Assembly (NCBI GenBank): GCA_016124535.1
Contig: WGNK01000048.1
Location: 1-45,258, forward strand
DNA length: 45,258 nucleotides
From: Azospirillum sp.
GTDB taxonomy: Bacteria > Pseudomonadota > Alphaproteobacteria > Azospirillales > Azospirillaceae
Reading direction: 5' to 3'
Shown here piece by piece: positions 35,097 through 43,294 of this stretch. Each line of letters begins with the position of its first letter. Position 1 is the first letter of the stretch. The position numbers and the translations under genes are program-made. The notes under the pieces are model-generated. The model had not been told where the DNA came from. It was given only the letters and a program-made list of their open reading frames with translations, and did no database searches.

Positions 35097-35517
35097 TTGA
35101 CCTCCCCAACTTCCGGTGATCGCGTCTGGTTGTGACCGAGCCGGCGTCAGCCGGACCGCAGCACAGACTGGCCTGAGGCGGCGGCCAAGGTCAAGACGCC
35201 CGCGCGATTTCCGACAGCGCGATCAGCCACACCGGGTATGCGGCGAAATGGCACGGGCGACATAATGACCAAGCATTTTATTTTCCTGAATCACTATATC
35301 TGAGTAGAAACCCGGTAACTATTCGTTGAGAGCGACAACGGTATCATCGCTGATCGAATGTAGCGGATGTTTACTGTAAGGACTAATCAGAAGCACACAT
35401 AATCATTACGCTGTGTTCAAAAACTGTATCTAATCATATAGATTTCCCTTGTCAGAAAAACGTGGTTAACATAAGGTTAAGCTCGAACAGCGATACCGGG
35501 CGAAAGCGGTCGGTGAC
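35097..35517. other. AT-rich divergent regulatory region
   Basis: A 421-bp gap between dctP (minus) and the histidine kinase (plus), with no credible gene. From about 35270 to 35480 it is strikingly AT-rich for this chromosome, as expected for promoters of both genes. A tandem GGTTAA pair at 35464-35469 and 35475-35480, 11 bp (one helical turn) apart, lies just before the kinase gene. Control of the transporter by the kinase is plausible but not shown. Confidence 0.5.
35449..35477 (+). promoter_or_regulatory. Candidate sigma-70-like promoter of the histidine kinase
   Basis: TTGTCA at 35449-35454 is separated by exactly 17 bp from TAAGGT at 35472-35477, in the AT-rich part of the divergent region. 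Transcription would start near 35484, about 35 nt before the GTG start. The GGTTAA direct repeat overlaps the spacer and the -10 element, which would suit a repressor or a class II-type regulator. The match to consensus is moderate. Confidence 0.3.
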
Positions 35518-37125
35518 GTGGAAAAAAAATCCGGAACAGGCTTAGCGGCGATGGGCGTTGAACTCGTTGGGTGCCTCTGCCCGCAATGGGAAGAGAGCCA
35601 TGGAAACGTCGTGATCCTCGACCGCGACGGCATGGTCGTCGCGGCGAACGGGCCGGCCCAAGGATTGGCCCTGGCCGGTTGCCCGCTCGCCGGGCGGATC
35701 GAAATCGGCGCGCGCTTCCTGACCGCCTTCCAGGAGCTGTCCGGTTCCGGGCAGAGTGATCCGGCGCCGTTGGGCGAACAGCTGGCGCAGCTCCTGGAAG
35801 GGCGGATCGACCGCTTTTCGGCGCGTTGCTGTTTGAAGACGCCGTCCGGACCCTGCCGTTTGCAGGTCACCGCGATGGCGCATCCGAACGTCGCGGTCGG
35901 CGGGGCGGTGGTGGTATTCGGGCCAGACCGCGGTCAAGCTGCCAAAGAGTCCAGACAGATTACGCCGCTCGCCAGGGTCCTGCCGATTATCGACGCGCTG
36001 CCGGTGGCGATTTTGATCGCCCATGATTCCACCGCCGGAATGGTGACCGGCAATCGCCGTGCCTATGAGTTGATGCGTCGGCCGGTCGGTTCGAACCTGT
36101 CGGTGCGGGCACTGCGTTCGTCCGCCGCGGTCGGCCTCGAAATGTTGCGCGACGGCCGACCGATCCCGCACGAGGAGCTGGCGTTGTTCCGGGCCGCGTC
36201 CAAGGGGGAGGTCGTCAATAATTTTCAAAAGGAACTCCGCTTCGCGGACGGTCGATCGACCTTTGTTCTGAGCAGTGCCGCGCCGTTGCGCGATGAGACG
36301 GGAGAACTTTGCGGCGCCATCGCGGCGGCGCTGGAATTCAGCGACCAGGCTCAGGCGGCACAGGCGGCACGCCACGCCGCCAGCGGCGACGATCCCGCGA
36401 CCCAGGCAATCACACGATTTCTGACCTTGACCAGCCACGAGCTACGGGCCCCGCTCGCTTCGATTCTCGGCTTCTCCGAGCTGATCAGCGGCCGCCTGGC
36501 GGAGATGGCCGGCGGGCGCAGCGTTGTCGAATATGCCAGCTATATCCACGACAGCGGTCGCCAGGTCCTGGATACGCTCAACGACATCATCGACCTGTCC
36601 CGGATCGAGGCGGGCCGGATCAAGCTTGAAATCGCCAGTCTCGATCTGCGTCATTTGCTTCAGGGGGCGATCCGTTCGGTCTCCGACTGCGCGGCGGAGC
36701 GCGACGTGGCGCTGCATATCGAATTTGGCCAGGACGCCGGCCAGGACCCTGGTTCGGATCCCGGCCCGCTGTGGGCCGACGAACGCGCGGTTCGCCAGAT
36801 TCTCCAGAACCTGCTGTCCAACGCCATCAAATTCACCCCGTCGGGCGGCGTGGTCACCCTCGGGGCGATGGCCGGACAGGATGGCGGCATCACGCTATGG
36901 GTTGCCGATACCGGGCTCGGCATGGCGAAGGCCCGGATTGACCGGTTGCTCCAGCCGTTCGACCAATTCGCCGGCAGCGATCTGCCGGGCAGCGGCGGCA
37001 GCGGTCTCGGATTGCCGCTGGTCAAGGCCCTGGCCGACCGCCACGGCGCCGGGATTGCAATCGACAGCAGGCTCGGCGCCGGCACCAAGGTGACCCTCCA
37101 CTTCCCGCCAGCCGCCGTGCCCTGA
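35518..37125 (+). CDS. Soluble PAS-domain sensor histidine kinase
   Basis: A 535-residue protein with no membrane segment. The order is an N-terminal region of about 140 residues that may be a degenerate PAS, a PAS-like domain (about 155-275; IDALPVAILIAHD...LRDETGELCGAIAA) and HisKA with H307 in TLTSHELRAPLASILGFSEL. The ATPase domain then follows with NLLSNAIKFTPSGG, VADTGLGM and GSGLGLPLVK. It should be a cytoplasmic sensor. A run of cysteines (C20/C22 in VGCLCP, C104/C105) might be sensory. The start is a GTG at 35518; an ATG at 35551 is an alternative. No response regulator is adjacent. The dctPQM operon is divergent, so transporter regulation is a reasonable guess. Confidence 0.88.
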   Translation: MEKKSGTGLAAMGVELVGCLCPQWEESHGNVVILDRDGMVVAANGPAQGLALAGCPLAGRIEIGARFLTAFQELSGSGQSDPAPLGEQLAQLLEGRIDRFSARCCLKTPSGPCRLQVTAMAHPNVAVGGAVVVFGPDRGQAAKESRQITPLARVLPIIDALPVAILIAHDSTAGMVTGNRRAYELMRRPVGSNLSVRALRSSAAVGLEMLRDGRPIPHEELALFRAASKGEVVNNFQKELRFADGRSTFVLSSAAPLRDETGELCGAIAAALEFSDQAQAAQAARHAASGDDPATQAITRFLTLTSHELRAPLASILGFSELISGRLAEMAGGRSVVEYASYIHDSGRQVLDTLNDIIDLSRIEAGRIKLEIASLDLRHLLQGAIRSVSDCAAERDVALHIEFGQDAGQDPGSDPGPLWADERAVRQILQNLLSNAIKFTPSGGVVTLGAMAGQDGGITLWVADTGLGMAKARIDRLLQPFDQFAGSDLPGSGGSGLGLPLVKALADRHGAGIAIDSRLGAGTKVTLHFPPAAVP

Positions 37126-37254
37126 CGCCCGACAGCCCGCCGGCCTTGCCTTATTGGCGCCGCGATGTTCTTGCAACAAAATCGGCAAACCATGGCAAGC
37201 TGACCGAGTGTCGGGCCGATCGAGGCTTCCGCACGGGCGGTTTCAACCTTATTT

Positions 37255-38736
37255 TTGAAATCTCAAGTCTACGGTCACGTTTATGGTCCTGTCGTTCCAG
37301 CGAAACCGGGCGGTCCCTTGCGACTTACCAAACTCAACCGATTGAGCAACGCCGGGGAATGGGCGTTCGATCGCGTCAGCGATCTTGTCGGCAACCTGAC
37401 CGAAACCAACCTCCGGCTGGGCGTGACCGGATTGCGCCGCGCCGGCAAGACGGTTTTTGTCACCTCGCTGATCGACAATCTGCTGAAGGCCGGGCGCTTG
37501 CCGTTCCTCGACGTGGTCGCCAGCAATCGCTACCAGGCCGCCCGGTTGCGTCCCCATCCCGACGTTACGGTGCCGCGCTTCGACTATGAGCGCCACTTGG
37601 CCGCGATCACCGGCACCCAGCCGGGCTGGCCCGAGCCGACCCGCGGCCTCCAGCAAATCCGGGTATCGATTCGCTTTGTTCCGGGCTCGACGCTGCGCCG
37701 GACGGTGCAGCCGCTGAGTACCCTGAACCTCGATATCGTTGATTATCCGGGCGAGTGGCTGCTGGATCTGCCGCTGATGGAATTGCCCTACGGCGTCTGG
37801 TCGCAAGGCGTGCTCGACCTCGCCGAACGGCCGCCGCGGGCGGCCCTTGCCGCCGCGTGGCGCCATTGGCTGGGCACGGTGAGTGCCGACCTGCGCGCCG
37901 ACGAGGCCCAGTTGCGCGAGGGCGCTCGCCTCTACACCGACTATCTTCACGCCTGCCGGCGGTCCTCGGCCAATCTCAGCGTGGTCCAGCCCGGGCGCTT
38001 CGTCGAGCCCGGCGACCTCGCCGGGGCGCCGCTCTTGACCTTCTGCCCTTTGCCCGATACCGGCCGGGAACACCGCCGCGAGTCGCTTTGGGCGCTGATG
38101 GAACAGCGCTTTGAGGCCTATAAGAGCGAGGTGGTTCGCCGCTTCTTCGTCGAACATTTTTCCCGGCTCAACCGCCAGATTGTGCTGGTCGATCTGTTGG
38201 GCGCCCTTACCGCCGGTCCGGGCAGCCTCGACGACATGCGCTCGGCCCTGGTCGCCAGCTTGCAGGCGTTTCGCCATGGCCGGTCCGGCTGGCTGGAGCG
38301 CCTGATCGGCGGTCGCATCGACCGGGTGCTGTTCGCCGCGACCAAAGCCGACCATGTCGCGGCCAGCCAGCACGGCAATCTCTGCAATCTGCTTGACCTG
38401 CTGCTGTCGGATGCCCGCCGCGCCATGCGTTTCGAGGGCGCGCAGGTCGGGACCGTCGCGCTGGCGGCGCTCAAATGCACCGAGACGGTCAAGACTGAGC
38501 ATCAGGGCCGGCAGCTGTCCTGCGTCCAGGGCACGCCGGTCGGGCGCGACAAGCCGACGGTCTTGTATCCGGGCGAAATTCCGGACAGTCTGGACTTGTT
38601 TCCCGACGAGGCGGCGCGACCCTATACCTTCCTCGATTTCCTGCCGCCGACCGGCGCCGGACGGGATGGGCGCGGCCTGCCCAATATCCGACTGGACCAG
38701 GCGCTCAATCATTTGTTGGGAGATTATTTCGCATGA
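37255..38736 (+). CDS. ycjX: YcjX family (DUF463) predicted P-loop NTPase
   Basis: A 493-residue predicted NTPase with P-loop GLRRAGKT (59-66) near the N-terminus and an early VDYPGEWLLDLPL-type segment (IVDYPGEWLLDLPLM), the family's Walker B-like region. AATKADHV is an NKxD-like motif, reading TKAD. The family is paired with YcjF/TIGR01620 proteins and in enterobacteria belongs to the phage-shock/envelope-stress neighbourhood; its exact role is unsettled. The start is uncertain: the frame opens at a TTG (37255) and no ATG precedes the P-loop. It overlaps the next gene by 4 nt (ATGA). Confidence 0.88.
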   Translation: MKSQVYGHVYGPVVPAKPGGPLRLTKLNRLSNAGEWAFDRVSDLVGNLTETNLRLGVTGLRRAGKTVFVTSLIDNLLKAGRLPFLDVVASNRYQAARLRPHPDVTVPRFDYERHLAAITGTQPGWPEPTRGLQQIRVSIRFVPGSTLRRTVQPLSTLNLDIVDYPGEWLLDLPLMELPYGVWSQGVLDLAERPPRAALAAAWRHWLGTVSADLRADEAQLREGARLYTDYLHACRRSSANLSVVQPGRFVEPGDLAGAPLLTFCPLPDTGREHRRESLWALMEQRFEAYKSEVVRRFFVEHFSRLNRQIVLVDLLGALTAGPGSLDDMRSALVASLQAFRHGRSGWLERLIGGRIDRVLFAATKADHVAASQHGNLCNLLDLLLSDARRAMRFEGAQVGTVALAALKCTETVKTEHQGRQLSCVQGTPVGRDKPTVLYPGEIPDSLDLFPDEAARPYTFLDFLPPTGAGRDGRGLPNIRLDQALNHLLGDYFA

Positions 38737-39728
38737 CTGAGACTGCCCGCGACTCTGCCAGCTGGTTGGCGCCGATGGAACTCGACCCCGGCCAGGCGAT
38801 GCGAACCCCGGTCGAGGCGACGGCCAGCGGCGGACGGCCCGGCGGCGAGGCCGCCGCGGTGCTCGGGCGGTTGCGCTGGCCCCTGGCCGGCTCGGCGCTG
38901 GTCGGCGCGATCGCTGCCATGATCCTGCTCGGCCTGGCGTTCGACGCCGCCAATCTGCTCCAGCGCGCTTTTGCCGCCGGCGCCGTGTTTGGCGCTCTGG
39001 TGGTCGCGCTGATCGCGGTTGCGGTCGGCACCACGCTCAAGCTGGCGCTCGACGAATGGGCGAGCCTGCGCCGGCTGCGCCGCATCGAAGGGTTGCGCAG
39101 CGATGCCGAGCGGCTGGGCACCATCGCCGGGTATGGCGAGGCCACCCGCTTTGCCGACAGTCTCGCGGCTTTCTACGTCGACCGCCCGGAGCTGGTGCCG
39201 GCGTTCGGAGCGCTTCGGCGGTCGATCAGCGATGCCCATGACGACGGCGAGGTGGTTCGGCTGATCGACCGCCAGGTATTGGCGCCGCTCGACCATCAAG
39301 CCTATCGTTGCGTGGTCAAGGGCGCCCGCGATATCGCGCTGGCCACCGCGCTTTGCCCCTCGGCGGCGCTCGACGTGGCGATCGTGCTGTGGCGCAACCT
39401 GCGCCTGGTGCGCGAGGTGGCGACGCTCTATGGCGCCCGCCCCGGCCAGTTCGGCTCGATCCGCCTGATGAAGCGCATGCTGACCAATCTGGCGGTGGCC
39501 GGCGTCGCCGAAAGCGCCCAACACGTCGCGGTCGATGCGCTGGGCGGCAATCTGGCGGCGGCGGTGTCGACGCGGCTGGGCCAGGGTATGATCAACGGCC
39601 TGCTGACCGCGCGGATCGGCATTGCTGCTATGCACCTGTGTCGGCCGATCGCGTTCAGCCCGGATAACCAGCCGAGCCTGCGGAAAATCCGCTCCGAGCT
39701 GATGTCGGTGCCCAGACAGGTGCTGTAA
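38733..39728 (+). CDS. TIGR01620/DUF697 (YcjF-like) membrane protein
   Basis: A 331-residue protein with two adjacent hydrophobic hairpin segments (about 48-72, LAGSALVGAIAAMILLGLAF; about 80-105, AGAVFGALVVALIAVAVG). They are followed by a soluble helical domain with RQVLAPLDHQAYRCVVKGARD and a DUF697-like region with NLRLVREVATLYGARPG. It pairs with the YcjX NTPase, with which it overlaps by 4 nt. It presumably anchors or regulates that NTPase at the inner membrane. Its stop codon lies inside the first copy of a 17-bp tandem repeat that continues downstream. Confidence 0.88.
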   Translation: MTETARDSASWLAPMELDPGQAMRTPVEATASGGRPGGEAAAVLGRLRWPLAGSALVGAIAAMILLGLAFDAANLLQRAFAAGAVFGALVVALIAVAVGTTLKLALDEWASLRRLRRIEGLRSDAERLGTIAGYGEATRFADSLAAFYVDRPELVPAFGALRRSISDAHDDGEVVRLIDRQVLAPLDHQAYRCVVKGARDIALATALCPSAALDVAIVLWRNLRLVREVATLYGARPGQFGSIRLMKRMLTNLAVAGVAESAQHVAVDALGGNLAAAVSTRLGQGMINGLLTARIGIAAMHLCRPIAFSPDNQPSLRKIRSELMSVPRQVL

Positions 39729-39797
39729 GAGGGCAGGTGCTGTAAGAGGGCAGGTGCTGTAAGAGGGCAGGTGCTGTAAGAGGGCAGGTGCTGTAAG
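39718..39797. repeat. 17-bp tandem repeat, about 4.7 copies
   Basis: The unit AGGTGCTGTAAGAGGGC begins at 39718, 39735, 39752 and 39769, with a partial copy from 39786 to 39797. The copies are identical. The first copy contains the end of the TIGR01620 coding sequence (its TAA at 39726-39728), so copy-number change would alter only the 3' untranslated region. Perfect identity suggests recent slippage and a variable number between strains. Confidence 0.95.
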
Positions 39798-39890
39798 GCG
39801 CGCGCGCAAGCCGCTTCGGCGCGTGCGACGCGATAAGATTTTGGTGAATCTTCGCATTTGCGAGATTGCAGCTTGGTGACGTCCGGGAGT

Positions 39891-40550
39891 ATGATCGGGG
39901 CCACCGTTGAACTGCCGAGTCACTCGATGTCGTTACGGGCTGTCCTGCGCGGGGCTACCTCACCGGTCGTGATCGCTGTCGCGGCCCTGCTGCTGATGTT
40001 CGAGGATTTCGTCTGGTCCATGGTCGCCGCCGCGGTGGCCAGGATCGCGCGATTGCGCGTGATTGCCGGCCTGGAGGCCAGAGCGGCGCGGCTCGGGCCA
40101 GGCTGGGCGATGGCGCTGTTCGTGGTGCCGTTCGCCGTTGTCGCGCCGTTTCATCTCTACGGCTTCTATCTGATCGCGATCGGTCATGCGGTCTTTGGTG
40201 TCGGCATCATTGTCGCCGCCAAGCTCTCGGGAACCATGGTGCTGGTTCGGCTGTTCCAGGTCTGTCGGCCGCAATTGATGCGGGTGCGCTGGTTCGCCCG
40301 TTCCTATTACTGGCTGGTCCGGACCAAGCGGGCACTTTACGGGCGCTTGCATGCCATGCCGGTCTGGGTTGCGGTCGCGACCCTGGTGTCGGAACTGCGC
40401 CGCCGGATTGGCAGCGCGCTGGCCGATCTGCGGGCTCGGGCCAATCTGGTTCGCGCCCGCGGTTTGCTGACCCTGGCGCGCTTGCGCGCGGCGCGCGGCG
40501 GATGGGGGATCGGCCTCTTCCACGGTCCGGTTCCCGGCCCCGGCGAGTGA
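39891..40550 (+). CDS. Small basic membrane protein of unknown function
   Basis: A predicted protein of about 219 residues (from the ATG at 39891) with three hydrophobic segments (PVVIAVAALLLMFEDFVW, MALFVVPFAVVAPFHLYGF, and ILIAIGHAVFGVGIIVA-type sequence, here LIAIGHAVFGVGIIVAAK). An Arg-rich C-terminal part follows (LVRARGLLTLARLRAARG). I do not recognise a family. The start is uncertain: other in-frame starts are a TTG at 39858, a GTG at 39876 and an ATG at 39927. The ATG at 39891 has GGGAG but very close (1 nt). It lies 162 bp downstream of the TIGR01620 gene on the same strand. Confidence 0.6.
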   Translation: MIGATVELPSHSMSLRAVLRGATSPVVIAVAALLLMFEDFVWSMVAAAVARIARLRVIAGLEARAARLGPGWAMALFVVPFAVVAPFHLYGFYLIAIGHAVFGVGIIVAAKLSGTMVLVRLFQVCRPQLMRVRWFARSYYWLVRTKRALYGRLHAMPVWVAVATLVSELRRRIGSALADLRARANLVRARGLLTLARLRAARGGWGIGLFHGPVPGPGE

Positions 40551-41198
40551 TGCCCGGCCGCTCAGTCCGGCCACGCAATGTCCGCCAAGTAATTCCCGCC
40601 CCGTGATCTCCGGAGCGTGATGCCCACCTGGTGGTGGGCGAGCATGCGCGTGTCCGCGAGTTTTGCCCCTGCCGAGGCGGCCAGCCGAGTTCGCCGCGGC
40701 CCGACCTTCCGCAGCTGCGAGATTACCCAGCTGTCAACCTTGGCAGGCGCGCGCTGCAGTGCGGCAATCTAAGTTTTCGGCAACAAAGCGGACCGGAGCG
40801 CCGGTCGGCTGCCTTTGTGGTGCCGATGGTATGGCGCGATCTGCTGTTGAGTGGTGAGGAGACTTTATCTGAACGAATAGTCATGACATTTTTTTAAAAT
40901 ATTTCTCGGTAATCTCCGAATTTACCTGTGAAAGTTGTCAGTCGGATCGGCTGACGTTTGGCTCTATAGTTGCCGCCAATTGAGCAGAACGTGCTCGCCA
41001 CAGGCTAGCAACTTCGCCTGGACATTCGCATCGACGCTTTAGGGTGAACCACCCGTTGGGTTGGACCGCGGATCGAGCAGTCCGCCGCAGCTGTCGTATG
41101 GCCTTTGTTCGGGGTGCTCACGGGGGGTGGTGTTTGGGGGACGAGACGGTCGCTCGCCGGGACGGCGAGAGGCCAAGTTGGAACGGAAAGGAACTGAG
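40551..41198. other. Long intergenic region upstream of pseudoazurin
   Basis: A 648-bp gap without a convincing gene. It begins with GC-rich sequence containing a 7-bp stem-loop (GCCCACC/GGTGGGC, 40622-40639) that may end the preceding transcript. From about 40860 to 40975 it is AT-rich and carries an inverted repeat (40937-40955) and a TATAGT (40965-40970), the most likely promoter area of the pseudoazurin gene. I looked for TTGAT-N4-ATCAA sites here and found none. Confidence 0.5.
40937..40955. promoter_or_regulatory. Inverted repeat upstream of pseudoazurin (candidate operator)
   Basis: GTCAGTC and GGCTGAC form 7-bp arms (6 of 7 paired) around GGATC. The element sits 9 bp upstream of TATAGT at 40965-40970, in the place where a dimeric activator near the -35 position would bind. 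It is not a match to the FNR/FixK consensus, and I cannot name the factor. Confidence 0.3.
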
Positions 41199-41660
41199 AT
41201 GAAAGTGGTCCCGATGAAAGTGGCATTGACTTCGCTTGCTCTGACGTTTGCCGGCTGCCTGATCGCCGCGGCAAGCGCCAATGCCGCCGACTATGAAATC
41301 AAGCAGCTCAACAAGGGCGCGGACGGCATGTTCGTGTTCGAGCCGTCGTTCCTCAAGATCGCCTCCGGCGACACCGTCCACTTCAAGGCGCAGGACAAGG
41401 GCCACGACGTGGAATCGGTCAAGGGCATGATCCCGGCCGGCGCCGAGCCGTTCACCAGCGGCATGAACAAGGATCTGTCGGTGACCTTCACGGTGCCGGG
41501 CGTCTATGGCATCGCCTGCAAACCCCATTACGGCATGGGCATGGTTGGCCTGATCCAGGTCGGCGACGTCAAGGACAACCTGGCCGAGGCCAAGGAAGTC
41601 CACCAGCCCGGCAAGGCCAAGGCCAAATTCGACAAATTGTTTGCTGAACTCGGCGGCTGA
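41199..41660 (+). CDS. Pseudoazurin (type 1 copper protein)
   Basis: A 153-residue periplasmic cupredoxin with an N-terminal signal peptide (LTSLALTFAGCLIAAASANAA, cut near residue 30; quoted in part). The copper ligands are clear: H69 in GHDVES, then C107, H110 and M115 in ACKPHYGMGM, with the C-x2-H-x4-M spacing of pseudoazurin. It carries electrons in the periplasm, usually to nitrite or nitrous oxide reductase or to a c-type cytochrome oxidase. The start has AAGGAA 7 nt upstream. The next gene is ccoN, 99 bp downstream, so donation to the cbb3 oxidase is a reasonable inference. No denitrification gene is in the window. Confidence 0.95.
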   Translation: MKVVPMKVALTSLALTFAGCLIAAASANAADYEIKQLNKGADGMFVFEPSFLKIASGDTVHFKAQDKGHDVESVKGMIPAGAEPFTSGMNKDLSVTFTVPGVYGIACKPHYGMGMVGLIQVGDVKDNLAEAKEVHQPGKAKAKFDKLFAELGG

Positions 41661-41668
41661 ACCAGACC

Positions 41669-41691
41669 CCCTCTCCCCGGTGGGGAGAGGG
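41669..41691. repeat. REP-like 10-bp stem-loop between pseudoazurin and ccoN
   Basis: CCCTCTCCCC and GGGGAGAGGG are a perfect 10-bp inverted repeat with a 3-nt loop (GGT), followed by TTCGGTGAGGGG. This sequence style is a common dispersed intergenic repeat in proteobacteria. It has no T-run. It could attenuate or stabilise the pseudoazurin transcript before ccoN. Confidence 0.7.
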
Positions 41692-41759
41692 TTCGGTGAG
41701 GGGAGGGTGCCAGCGCCGCGGCACTATCCAAGCAGGTCCGTCGCATCTGGAGAGATCGG

Positions 41760-43268
41760 ATGACATCCGCGACACTGACCCAGGCGGTCGGCCTGGGACG
41801 CAGCACCGGCACGGTCGAAACCGTCGCCTATAATGACCAGATCATCCGTTACAGCGTCGTGGCGACCATGGTGTGGGCGCTGTTCGGCATGGCGATGGGG
41901 GTGTGGATTGCCGCCGAACTGGCGTTTCCGGCGCTCAATCTCGGGCTGGAGTGGACCAGTTTCGGCCGGCTGCGGCCGGTCCACACCAACACCGTGATTT
42001 TCGCGTTCGGCGGCAATGCGCTGCTCGCAACCTCGCTCTACTGCGTCCAGCGGACCTGCCGCGCACGCCTGTGGGGCGGCGCCAATCTGGCGCTGTTCCT
42101 GTTCTGGGGCTACCAGGCCTATTGCCTGATGGCCGATCTCGGCTACCCGTTCGGTATTACCCAGGGCAAGGAATACGCCGAGTCCGAGTGGTTCGCCGAT
42201 CTCTGGCTGCTGGTGGTGTGGGTCGTCTATCTGATGGTGTTCGTCGGCACGCTGACCCGGCGAAAGGAACCCCACATCTACGTCGCCAACTGGTTCTTCT
42301 TGTCGTTCATCGTTATGGTGGCAATCCTTCACATCGGCAACAACCTTGAGGTGCCGGTGTCATTCTTCGGTGCCAAGAGTTACCCGGTGGTGTCGGGCGT
42401 CCAGAGTGCGATGGTCCAGTGGTGGTACGGCCACAATGCGGTCGGCTTCTTCCTGACCGCCGGCTTCCTCGGCATCATGTATTACTTCGTGCCCAAGCGC
42501 GCCGGACGGCCGGTCTATTCCTATCGGCTCTCGATCGTCCATTTCTGGTCGCTGATCTTCATGTATGTCTGGGTCGGCCCCCATCATCTGCACTACACCG
42601 CTCTGCCCGACTGGGTCCAGACCCTGGGTATGACTTTCTCGGTGATGCTGTGGATGCCGTCTTGGGGTGGGATGTTCAATGGCATCATGACCTTGTCCGG
42701 CGCCTGGGACAAACTGCGCACCGACCCGGTGCTGCGTTTCCTGGTGACCTCGGTGGCGTTCTACGGCATGAGCACCTTCGAAGGTCCGGTGATGGCGATC
42801 AAACCGGTCAACGCCCTGTCGCACTACACCGACTGGACGGTTGGCCATGTTCATTCCGGTGCCCTGGGCTGGGTCGCCCTGATCAGCTTCGGTGCGCTCT
42901 ACCATCTGGTCCCGATCCTGTGGAACCGGGAACGGCTCTATTCGATGCGGCTGGTTGGGGTGCACTTCTGGATCGCGACGATGGGGATTGTGCTTTACAT
43001 CACCGCGATGTGGATCTCCGGTGTGACCCAGGGCCTGATGTGGCGGGCCTATGACAGCTACGGCTTTCTGCAATACTCGTTTGCCGAGACGGTTGCCGCC
43101 ATGCACCCGCTTTACGCCATTCGGGCTCTGGGCGGCCTGTGCTTCCTGATCGGCGCCTCGATCATGGCCTACAACCTGTACCGCACGGTGCGCGGTGACG
43201 TGCGCGAAGAGCGCTCGTTCCTCGCGGTCCCGACCGCCCGGCCCGGCGCCGCGGTTGGCACCGCCTGA
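41760..43268 (+). CDS. ccoN: cbb3-type cytochrome c oxidase subunit I
   Basis: A 502-residue membrane protein with about 12 hydrophobic segments and the heme-copper oxidase features of the cbb3 class. These are a haem ligand His in RPVHTNTVIFAFGGNAL, a CuB His in WYGHNAVGFFLTAGFLGIM, HH in WVGPHHLHYTALPDW, and the late haem histidines in GHVHSGALGW. It is the catalytic subunit that reduces oxygen at very low concentrations. The start has GGAGA 7 nt upstream. It is the first gene of ccoNOQP. I saw no FNR/FixK box in the 99 bp upstream, so transcription may come from the pseudoazurin promoter region. Confidence 0.97.
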   Translation: MTSATLTQAVGLGRSTGTVETVAYNDQIIRYSVVATMVWALFGMAMGVWIAAELAFPALNLGLEWTSFGRLRPVHTNTVIFAFGGNALLATSLYCVQRTCRARLWGGANLALFLFWGYQAYCLMADLGYPFGITQGKEYAESEWFADLWLLVVWVVYLMVFVGTLTRRKEPHIYVANWFFLSFIVMVAILHIGNNLEVPVSFFGAKSYPVVSGVQSAMVQWWYGHNAVGFFLTAGFLGIMYYFVPKRAGRPVYSYRLSIVHFWSLIFMYVWVGPHHLHYTALPDWVQTLGMTFSVMLWMPSWGGMFNGIMTLSGAWDKLRTDPVLRFLVTSVAFYGMSTFEGPVMAIKPVNALSHYTDWTVGHVHSGALGWVALISFGALYHLVPILWNRERLYSMRLVGVHFWIATMGIVLYITAMWISGVTQGLMWRAYDSYGFLQYSFAETVAAMHPLYAIRALGGLCFLIGASIMAYNLYRTVRGDVREERSFLAVPTARPGAAVGTA

Positions 43269-43294
43269 CCCGCTCGCCCCAAGGACTGAAAATC

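Noticed and set aside
37249..38712. A 487-codon minus-strand frame opposite ycjX.
   Set aside because: Shadow of a conserved P-loop gene; no motifs.
39718..39797. CRISPR array.
   Set aside because: The copies are directly abutting 17-bp units with no spacers, so this is a tandem repeat.
40631..40897. An 88-codon plus-strand frame upstream of pseudoazurin, perhaps a transposase remnant.
   Set aside because: I could not match any transposase motif, and no terminal inverted repeats or target duplications are visible.
41661..41759. FNR/FixK box in front of ccoN.
   Set aside because: I searched by eye for TTGAT-N4-ATCAA and close variants and found none in this 99-bp interval.
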